From positions 310,001-374,000 of the forward strand of contig NZ_JAUETR010000002.1 of assembly GCF_032484785.1 (NCBI RefSeq): a stretch of DNA of 64,000 bases. Reading direction: 5' to 3'. Position numbers and translations under genes: made by a program. Source of the stretch: Bradyrhizobium sp. SZCCHNS1050 (GTDB taxonomy: Bacteria; Pseudomonadota; Alphaproteobacteria; Rhizobiales; Xanthobacteraceae). This document shows positions 57,121-64,000 of this stretch, piece after piece. Positions within the stretch are counted from its first letter, which is position 1; each line of letters opens with the position of its first letter. The notes under the pieces are model-generated. The model did not search any database. It was not told the DNA's origin and saw nothing but the letters and a program-made list of their open reading frames with translations.

Positions 57121-58891
57121 TCACTCAGCAGCTCGACTCGATGCAGCGCAATCAATAATGGCGCGCTTGCCATCGGCCTCAGCCTCTACAATGAGAGAGT
57201 TGATTGTGTCTGACCTTGAGCATTTATACGTAACTGAAAATTCCTTCCCGCAGCCACTCGCTGGATCGCCGAGGCGAAATGCTGATATCGAAAATTCACA
57301 TCGGGTGCGCTGATTGCATGAACGAGCCAGAGGTGCGGTCACGTTGCCGCGTTTGACCGGGATTGATGCTCCTATGGTGCCCTTGCAATTCAACCCGTAG
57401 CTTGCGGACAACACCTCGATCTCCGGGCGGTCACCGGACCACAAACGGCCGAGCATCCTCCAAGGTATTTCAGATTTGGCTGCTTGGCCCCCGACGACAA
57501 CCGCCAGCAATAGCATAGTTACGACCAGGGCCGGCTTAATCGAAATGTGAGGTCCAGAAACGCCCGACGGGCGGGGCGGCAACGCTTGAGTGGCTCCTAC
57601 TCTTCCAAGACACGCCCGTAGCCAGGATCTGCTGGGACGCTCGATCAATTGATACGTTGCATAAGAGACGACCAGGGTAAATGCGATACCGAACGCAATT
57701 CGGCCAACCGTATCCAAAGCAAAGGTCCCGTTCAGCGCAGGTTCCGGCCTGAGGAAAACCCTTAAAGTCCAGGTGTGAACGAGGTAGATTGAGTAACTTG
57801 CCTCACCAAGAGCAACCAGGGTCGGGGAGGACAACAATCGTGTAAACCGCGTATCGTAGCGCGCGACGTAAAAGAGGATGTACGCTATCGAAGGGACGCA
57901 AACGAAATTGTTCGAAAGGTGCTGTACGTAAGCAGCGACAACGGTCTCGTGACCATAGCCAACCTTCACCAAACCTGCACCGACGAGAAGTAGAAAGGCC
58001 GCTGCCAGTCCGACATCCCGAAACCGGGTTTCGGTCGCTGAGCATTGGAGCGGTCTCAGACGTATGATCAAATGCGATACGAGGCAGCCAGCTACAAATT
58101 CGAGAATCCGCACATACGGTGAGAAGTAAAAAAGCCAGCGGTAGAACGAACTTGAGAAGCGATCGTTCAAGTCGATGTAGTCGGGTATGGTTTTGCGAGC
58201 CAAGCCAAGAAACTCAGCCAGGAAGTAGCGGGAGGCAACGAGCATCAGAATGCTCGCGCAGCAGAAGGTGATGAGAGCCCAGAAGGCGGCGCGGCCACTC
58301 CGTAATCGAAAGCTCAGAAACGCAACCCCAATATACGCGAGATAGAAAAACGTCTCGGTCGAAATCGACCAGGAAAGTGGAGACAGCCAGTCTATTATGG
58401 ACTGCCCTTCATAGATGTTGTACCACGCAGGATTGCGTGAGGCTGAAGTAGTGGGCCAAGATGGCAAGGAGTAGGTCAGTCCTACCATAGGTCTTGGCAA
58501 GGAAGTTGTCCGCAAACACCGAAAACAAGAGAAGAACAAGGTAGAGGGGGAATAGCCGTGCGAATCTCGCTGTCGCGAATTCACGCACGGCTTGTGCAGT
58601 TCCAACAGTACCAAAAAGTCTCGCGTAGTTGTAGTGGATCACGAAGCCGCTCAAAACAAAGAATAGCGGCATGCCGTACATTGCAACAAACGAAAGCTTA
58701 TCCCGAATATTGTAATTCTGAAATGTTGCAATCCAGTCTGTCGCATGCGCGAACAGGATGAAAAAGGCAGCAAAGAATCGTAGTCCGGTCAAAGCTGGTA
58801 AAGGGGGGAGGCGGTCGATGAGCGGGTCCTCGGTAGTCGTGGGCTGACCTGCAAATCGCTTGTCGACAGCGGGCGCGTTCATCGAGTGCAT
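57121..58891 (-). pseudogene. Frameshifted acyltransferase-3 with lectin-like C-terminus (cargo 3)
   Basis: The N-terminal part (58891 to ~58430) has LPALTGLRFFAAFFILFAHA and GMPLFFVLSGFVIHYNYARL. After YFSLTQS the frame runs to a stop; the next frame continues with WYNIYEGQSIIDWLSPLSWS and STETFFYLAYIGVAF, so one base is gained near 58421-58437. The rest has the remaining membrane helices and a C-terminal extra domain after a helix (KPALVVTMLLLAVVVGG): SASYGLNCKGT, GNVTAPLARSCNQRTRCEFS, GDPASGCGKEFSVTYKC, resembling a SUEL-type (rhamnose-binding) lectin. Either a pseudogene or a sequencing error. Confidence 0.72.
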
Positions 58892-59088
58892 CTCTCCCCC
58901 AAACCAGCTGTGCTACCTATAGGGCGTTGTGCGCGTAGGGTGAAGCATGCCGGCAACATTTCGGCTGGGAAGTGGCAGATCTGTGCCTGCACTGCTTGAC
59001 GTTGAGCGCTTCGTACGGTTGAATAGTTGAGCATTTTCTAGCCTGAGGGGTGACCTTGGGGGCATTTTTTTGTTCCGGAGATTGTACA

Positions 59089-60864
59089 GTGAACCTTCTG
59101 GCCCGTTTATCCCGCTTTGCGTGGTCTGGCCGAGATGTGCGGCCAGAATCTCGCTCGGGGGACGTCGATCTCGGAACTCGGTTCGATCGAGGGTTCATCG
59201 ACCAGATAGAGCGAACCGGCTTTCACCCCTTTATTTTGGTCCGCCTGGGGGAGGGCAACGAGGGGTCTGGTGCTTTTCTGACTTGCCCCACTCAGAACGA
59301 GGCCGGACAATTTGTGCGGGAGCTGTCAGAGCTTCCGGCGTTTGCGGGATCTCAGTTGCTTCGGGGGGTGGAGCGCGCGCTTCAACTCGACACCTATGAA
59401 GCTTGCAGCTGCTTTTACGCTTGGGCAACGGGCGCCAACGAGCTGCAAGAAACGATCCATGTCGGGCGCGCGGGCGAGGTTAATCATCCGTCGTTCTTCG
59501 GATATCCAGCGTATGGGCTGGGCGATCTGGCGTCACCATTGTCTGCCGACCAAAAGTCCAGACTGCTCCGTGCCGCCGTAGACGCCTATGAGGCGACTTC
59601 TGGAAACGATGCGTTTCGCTGGGCGATTTTCGAGGCGATGACGTTAGCACTATGCAGAATATATGCGAAGGCAAGTAGGTATGAGGAAGCCGCAGATGTC
59701 ATTCAGCAAGCGATAGTGCGAGCGCCGGGATCTGTTCTGCTCAAGGGAGCGAAGCATGCGTTGGCGCTTAAAGCCGCCGGTGCAGACGTTCACCCCAGGC
59801 TCGAGAAATTCCTTGGCGATGACAATGACTATCTTAAGCAGTTCGTTTGTACCTTGCCGTTCGAGCGGTTCGACATCGGGCCAGACGGAACGGTGCTTCT
59901 TTGCTGCGGACATTGGATGCCGACGTCAGTTGGGAACTTCATGGACCAGTCCGTGGAGGACGTGCTCAATTCTCGGGTGGCTCTAGACATTCGAAGGTCC
60001 GTGACAGACGGAACCTACAAATACTGCAATCACGTTGATTGTGGAGCGATGGTCAGAGATACGCTGACCAGGGTTGAAAATGCGCCTGAAGTGATCCGGA
60101 CCGCGATGGAGACGAAGGATTTTCGCCTTGATCATCCTTCGGAGGTGATGTTCGCTTTCGACCAGACGTGCAATCTCTCGTGTCCTTCGTGCCGAACGGA
60201 GCGGATTGTTGAGAAGCCGTCTCAGTCAACCGCAAAAGCGCGTGCCGTCGAGGATAAGTTTGCACCGCTTCTGGCGAAAGCCAAAATTTTGCACATCAAT
60301 CCTGCGGGAGAGCTATTCGCGAGCAAGCCGTCTCGCAAAGTATTGGAGATGATCAGCGACGAAGCCGCGCCGGATGTGAAGCTTGCGATTATTTCCAATG
60401 GCACGCTGTTCAGCGAGCAGGAATGGAACAAGTATCCGGGGATTCACAATCGAGTCCAGTCAATCCGGATCTCGATCGATGCAGCGACTAAGGTCACGTT
60501 CGAGAAATTGCGCCGTTTGGGAAGGTATGAGCCGTTTATCGAGAATATGCGCTTCCTCCGTCATTTGCGTATGACGGTCGTGCCTCAGCTGAAGTTCTCG
60601 TTCACATACCAGATCGAAAACTTTCGTGAGATGCCGGCATTCGTCGATTTCTGCGAAGAGATGCATGCTGACTACGCAATTTTCGAGAGGTTGCAGAATA
60701 TCGCATACACTCCCGCAGACTACCTCGAAAGAGCGGTGCATCGTCCAGAACATCGCCTGTATGGTGAGTTTATTGAGGTGATCAACGCTCCGAAGATGAG
60801 CGACGCCCGCTGTTGGCATGATTTCGACTATCCAGGCTACGTCGGCCGCAAGCTTGCAAGTTGA
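59089..60864 (+). CDS. SPASM / radical SAM protein
   Basis: A 591-residue protein from GTG 59089 with GGAG at 8 bases. The N-terminal ~240 residues are helical. A SPASM-like block with Cys (FDIGPDGTVLLCCGHW, KYCNHVDCGAMV) comes before the radical SAM core, whose 4Fe-4S motif is FDQTCNLSCPSCRTERI (CxxxCxxC), followed by ILHINPAGELFASK and IRISIDAATKVTFEKL. Such enzymes occur in polysaccharide and glycosylation loci; the reaction is unknown. It faces the glycosyltransferase gene in the cargo block and has low GC. Confidence 0.8.
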   Translation: MNLLARLSRFAWSGRDVRPESRSGDVDLGTRFDRGFIDQIERTGFHPFILVRLGEGNEGSGAFLTCPTQNEAGQFVRELSELPAFAGSQLLRGVERALQLDTYEACSCFYAWATGANELQETIHVGRAGEVNHPSFFGYPAYGLGDLASPLSADQKSRLLRAAVDAYEATSGNDAFRWAIFEAMTLALCRIYAKASRYEEAADVIQQAIVRAPGSVLLKGAKHALALKAAGADVHPRLEKFLGDDNDYLKQFVCTLPFERFDIGPDGTVLLCCGHWMPTSVGNFMDQSVEDVLNSRVALDIRRSVTDGTYKYCNHVDCGAMVRDTLTRVENAPEVIRTAMETKDFRLDHPSEVMFAFDQTCNLSCPSCRTERIVEKPSQSTAKARAVEDKFAPLLAKAKILHINPAGELFASKPSRKVLEMISDEAAPDVKLAIISNGTLFSEQEWNKYPGIHNRVQSIRISIDAATKVTFEKLRRLGRYEPFIENMRFLRHLRMTVVPQLKFSFTYQIENFREMPAFVDFCEEMHADYAIFERLQNIAYTPADYLERAVHRPEHRLYGEFIEVINAPKMSDARCWHDFDYPGYVGRKLAS

Positions 60865-60989
60865 CTGCGCTTCCCGACAAATTGCGCGAATTTCAGCCAT
60901 TGCGGGATGAGGGAAGCGTTTCGGCCTTTTTCCCAATGGTCGCGACGACGACACCGATCCACGCAAACTCGCCTAGATCAGCAGGCGGT

Positions 60990-62798
60990 CTAACCCTGTG
61001 CTGTGTGAGACACTAGATACCAAGCCCATGCGGCATGCATCGCCATTAGCATGACTCCGGCCGCAACGATCTCGACCAGTTGAGGACCACAAACCTCCGG
61101 CCGCTGCCAAATTGGTCGAGGAAATAGGCGGACGGAAGTGGCCAGCCGTACGGTGCGCCATCCGGCGATCGCGCCGAAACCTGCCAAGGCAAGCCTTACT
61201 GGCAAAATCAAGTGATGGTATCGATAGTCAGGCTCGGAAAAGGCACAGGTGACGAGCGCGTTATAGAGAAAGAATGCCGATAGCCCAATGATGGCTCCGC
61301 TGAAGTCGGATGCGCCGAGTGCCTCGGCGAACCGCGCGGCCCATTGGACGCCTAGCCGTCCCGCCAAATGCAGCAGCGCCACACTCCATGCGACAATCAT
61401 CAGCCAGAATAGGACGGACACGGCTTGATGGTAGTGGGACAGCCACGAGGCGCGCGCCCCTGCATAGAGGTTGCGCATCCACCGCGGTTGGTCTGCCAGG
61501 GTGTCGAAGGCGGCCTCTCTCTGAGCGCGATCCAAACTTGGCAGGGCGGAGGAGGCAGCCGAGACAATGTTGCCCCCGATGGACTGTTGCCCGTCTGGGG
61601 GAAAGAAGAGGCCGCCCTGGAAAATTGGACTGTCGTTGAAGCGGGTATGAAACCAGCCAGGATTGTAAATGAAATACCAGAGATTTCGCAGGGTGAACTC
61701 GGCTGCGTACAGGGGGTGGGCCAAAAAGATTTCCCACGATGCGCCGACGAAGATCGGATCCTTCGCAACCGTCAAGCACATTAACCAGTAATATTCCCAG
61801 TTCGGATTCCGGTAGAGTTCATGGCTCAACTCGTCCGGGCTGAAGCGAAAAAAGTGCTTTTCGTAGAAGGGTGTAAGCACCTTGTCGCGAAACTCGGGAG
61901 AAGCTGTATTGAATCCGGCGAGCGCGGCAAGCTCGGACGAGTGGCGTGGGTCCGGCTGCATTTTTTCACGAATGATATCAGTTATTGCTCGCATGTTGGG
62001 GCCCAACTCAGGTCCCAACGTGATTCTATATTCCGCTGAATTGATATAGAGATTGTAAAAGATCTGCTGGCCGGTGTAGCTCGGTTTGGTAGCTTGCCCC
62101 TTCTCGAACATTTCATAGCGCTGGAGGCCGTAGAGCCCGGTGATAGACAGAAAAATGACTATGTTCGCTACGTAGTGCCGAATTGGTACTCTGCGTACGA
62201 GGTAGGCAGTGAGGAGCAGGACGGGAAAAAGCAGATTGCCGGCTGGCCGAACCACTGATGCGCCGAGGATCGCAAAGGTCAATGCGTAGAGAGTCGCTGG
62301 GTGTCCTCGCACTGCGAAACGAGCGAACAGCCAGATATCGAGCACGCTGACGAATACGTACGCTTGATCATGGTGAACCCACTTCACAAAAAGAACCGGC
62401 GTCAGCGTAGCTGCCGCAACCACACCGACTACGTAGGCCCACGTTTCCGAAGCGTCGCGCAGGGTGGCGTAAATCATGACCGGCATGCTGATCGCCATCA
62501 AACTCTGAATGATGGTGATACCGATCAGCGATTTGAAATAGAACAATCCACTGCCTATCAGCAGGAGCGGATATCCGATCTCGCGCGATGCCGTGCCCAC
62601 GTCCGGCCGCGATGTACCTTGCATGAAGGCAATCGCGTATTGGACGAAATCGCCGGCACCGCCAGGAACGCAATACAGCGCCGTCCAAAGGAAAAACGCT
62701 TGAACGATGGCTGAGACGAACAGGATCTGGATAGCAGGGTGAACGACTCGAAACCGAAGGTTCGAAGCGCGGCGTGTGGTGCTACTGGCTGCCAGCAT
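60990..62798 (-). CDS. GT-C (GT39-like) membrane glycosyltransferase
   Basis: A 602-residue protein with ten or more membrane helices. The first periplasmic loop carries GGAGDFVQYAIAFM with the Asp expected in GT-C enzymes, followed by SREIGYPLLLIGSGLFYFKS, and a long periplasmic middle (~330-430). These enzymes move sugars from polyprenyl-phosphate carriers to acceptors outside the cytoplasm, such as LPS. ATG 62798 is chosen; a TTG lies 11 codons upstream. Convergent with the radical SAM gene. Confidence 0.75.
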   Translation of the reverse strand: MLAASSTTRRASNLRFRVVHPAIQILFVSAIVQAFFLWTALYCVPGGAGDFVQYAIAFMQGTSRPDVGTASREIGYPLLLIGSGLFYFKSLIGITIIQSLMAISMPVMIYATLRDASETWAYVVGVVAAATLTPVLFVKWVHHDQAYVFVSVLDIWLFARFAVRGHPATLYALTFAILGASVVRPAGNLLFPVLLLTAYLVRRVPIRHYVANIVIFLSITGLYGLQRYEMFEKGQATKPSYTGQQIFYNLYINSAEYRITLGPELGPNMRAITDIIREKMQPDPRHSSELAALAGFNTASPEFRDKVLTPFYEKHFFRFSPDELSHELYRNPNWEYYWLMCLTVAKDPIFVGASWEIFLAHPLYAAEFTLRNLWYFIYNPGWFHTRFNDSPIFQGGLFFPPDGQQSIGGNIVSAASSALPSLDRAQREAAFDTLADQPRWMRNLYAGARASWLSHYHQAVSVLFWLMIVAWSVALLHLAGRLGVQWAARFAEALGASDFSGAIIGLSAFFLYNALVTCAFSEPDYRYHHLILPVRLALAGFGAIAGWRTVRLATSVRLFPRPIWQRPEVCGPQLVEIVAAGVMLMAMHAAWAWYLVSHTAQG

Positions 62799-62979
62799 TG
62801 ATTGCTCAGGCACGTCGCGTTCCAAATTCAATTGATATTCAAGAAGATGATCTCTATTGCTAGTAGCTCAAGTTTTCAACAACCATCTAGTGTTGAGCGC
62901 GCGGGCACCGGACGAATGTGCCTCGACCGTAGTAAACTTGCGTAGATGCCATTGGACCGGGGAGCGTCCGGCCGGACCA

Positions 62980-63300
62980 TCAGGCCAGCGTCTCATCATT
63001 CCGCGCGCCGCGCGCGACAATATAGAGCGCTTCATCAGGCAGGGGCCGCTGCAGGGCTTTTGCCTCGTCCCAAGGCGCGCGCATCCATGCATCGTGCTCC
63101 TCGGCCGTCGTGAGGATAACCGGCATGGCCTTGGGATGGATGGCGGCGACGATTGCGTTCGGCTCGGTGGTCAGGAAGCCGTAGACGTCGCAGGTGATCT
63201 CGCCTTCCTTTGACCTTGCGGACCGAGGTCCAGCTGGTCCACAGGACGGCAAAGCAGAGCCGGGGATGCGCGGGGACATATCCCATTGATTCCCGAGAAC
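62980..63300 (-). pseudogene. SOS-response-associated peptidase (SRAP/YedK) remnant
   Basis: The frame [37 protein letters not shown] with [16 protein letters not shown] matches the C-terminal half of SRAP/HMCES proteins. Just upstream, another frame gives [19 protein letters not shown], the preceding piece, so a frameshift lies near 63205. The N-terminus with the catalytic Cys is missing. A dead fragment near the right attachment site. Confidence 0.7.
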
Positions 63301-63364
63301 CGCGCGCAAGTGAAGCCGCTAGGTCTGGGGCCTGCCGGCGGGGTGGCCGCAAGCGGGGAACCGA

Positions 63365-63628
63365 TCAAGCGAGCAACGTCTTCCCGGCCTCTGTCAATCG
63401 CACATAGGTGCCACTCTCATGCAGCCAAAGCCAGCCACGGGCGACCGCCAAATCGAGGCCGGCCTTGTACTCGGCGGGCGCGGCTTTCAGATCGGCCAGC
63501 ATGGGCCAGTTGATCTTCTCGATGAAGATGCGGCCGTCCTGCACCGGATCGATGCCAGCAGAGATCCGGACCAGTTCGCGCGCGGCGACTTCGGGATCGG
63601 CATAACGGCTGGGCGTGATGAATTTCAT
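63365..63628 (-). CDS. Conserved hypothetical protein
   Basis: Eighty-seven residues (MKFITPSRYADPEVAARELV, QDGRIFIEKINWPMLADLKA, RGWLWLHESGTYVRLTEAG). The last part looks like a winged-helix end. Proteins of this form are frequent in Bradyrhizobium. It is the last gene inside the right prophage boundary. A 10-bp hairpin with arms GTCCGGGACT / AGTCCCGGAC lies upstream at 63677-63709. Confidence 0.65.
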   Translation of the reverse strand: MKFITPSRYADPEVAARELVRISAGIDPVQDGRIFIEKINWPMLADLKAAPAEYKAGLDLAVARGWLWLHESGTYVRLTEAGKTLLA

Positions 63629-63812
63629 CGGTGGATCTCTAAACGGGCATTTGGGGCCAAAGGAGTCCGGGGTTTTGTCCGGGACTTTTCGTCCGTACCA
63701 GTCCCGGACTGGCTGCTTTGATCCCTATTTGTTTTACGGCTGAGCACCAAGGACTTTGATCGGGAAAGCTAGGAAAGCGCTTTGATTTAAAGGGATTTTG
63801 CACAAGAGGGCG

Positions 63813-63859
63813 TGGCGATCCCAGCAGGACTCGAACCTGCAACCCGCGGAGTAGAAATC
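63813..63859. repeat. Right attachment site (47 bp)
   Basis: Perfect 47-base match to 17498-17544, forming the 3' part of the intact tRNA-Arg gene. The crossover lies somewhere inside this core. Confidence 0.92.
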
Positions 63860-63889
63860 CGCTACTCTATCCAGTTGAGCTATGGGACC
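63813..63889 (-). tRNA. tRNA-Arg (anticodon TCT)
   Basis: Seventy-seven nucleotides with encoded CCA. Acceptor arms GGTCCCA / TGGGATC pair, the anticodon stem is GCGGA / TCCGC with loop TTTCTAC (anticodon TCT), and the T arm is GCAGG-TTCGAGT-CCTGC. Nucleotides 31-77 come from the prophage and restore the gene after integration. Confidence 0.95.
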
Positions 63890-64000
63890 GGCGTCGCGAG
63901 ACGAATATCGCCCGGTGACCATCCCAAGATGAACGTCCGGAGGATGAGCGTCATGGGATAGGTGCCGGGGGCAAAGCCCGGCCGGCGCGCTTTCCATAGC

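Larger units (their letters stand above)
17498..63859. mobile_element. Complete siphovirus-type prophage in tRNA-Arg(TCT)
   Basis: Bounded by the 47-bp direct repeats, with a tyrosine integrase near the left end, an immunity region, early operon, HK97-type packaging and head genes, long-tail genes with tape measure, a lysis block and cargo genes. All essential virion modules are present and open. A resident IS3 insertion and two frameshifted cargo genes are at the right end only, so the virion modules may still work. Confidence 0.92.

Noticed and set aside
17498..63859. A gene transfer agent rather than a phage
   Set aside because: Some tail proteins resemble GTA families, but integrase, attachment sites, repressor, replication-type and lysis genes show a full temperate phage.

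Overview
The window looks like an alphaproteobacterial chromosome of the Bradyrhizobium type. The DNA is GC-rich, there is a consensus EcfG general-stress promoter (GGAAC-N17-CGTT), an HWE-family histidine kinase, many small rhizobial-type hypothetical genes and a palindromic repeat of the kind common in Bradyrhizobium. The genus is inferred, not proven.

Bases 1-17497 are resident chromosome. They hold the end of a YdeP-type molybdopterin oxidoreductase, a two-gene signalling unit (a 2097-residue HAMP-array hybrid kinase and an HWE kinase with receiver domain), a stress-type cluster (short-chain dehydrogenase, small proteins, EcfG-promoted PRC-barrel protein), an acyltransferase-SGNH membrane protein, small secreted or hypothetical proteins and an FkbM methyltransferase.

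Bases 17498-63859 are an integrated siphovirus-type prophage of about 46.3 kb. It lies between two perfect 47-bp copies of the 3' part of a tRNA-Arg(TCT) gene; the right copy completes the functional tRNA at 63813-63889. From left to right it carries: a RelA/SpoT-domain alarmone synthetase next to the left attachment site; a leftward integrase operon; a control region with a Xre-type repressor and three copies of the operator TCAAAA-N3-TTTTGA; a tightly overlapping rightward early operon (GapR-like protein, HNH nuclease, ParB/MT-A70 fusion, nucleoside-processing-like protein, replication-type HTH protein, NusG-like protein); two strong hairpins; then HNH, terminase, HK97-type portal, protease and capsid, connectors, tail tube, tail chaperone with a probable -1 frameshift, tape measure, tail hub, fibre and tailspike; then lysis genes.

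Several genes on the opposite strand, mostly of visibly lower GC, interrupt or follow the late operon: an acyltransferase between HNH and terminase, a P-loop NTPase between the terminase subunits, a small membrane protein after the tailspike, and a right-end cargo block of two more acyltransferases (one frameshifted), a SPASM/radical SAM protein and a GT-C glycosyltransferase. Together they look like a surface-polysaccharide-modifying (lysogenic conversion) and host-control cargo. An IS3-family element with a 4-bp target duplication sits inside a decayed second endolysin gene.

The strongest leads are the NusG-like protein placed just before two terminators that precede the packaging genes, the A9 slippery site in the tail chaperone gene, the three-operator immunity region, and the RelA/SpoT protein at the prophage edge.
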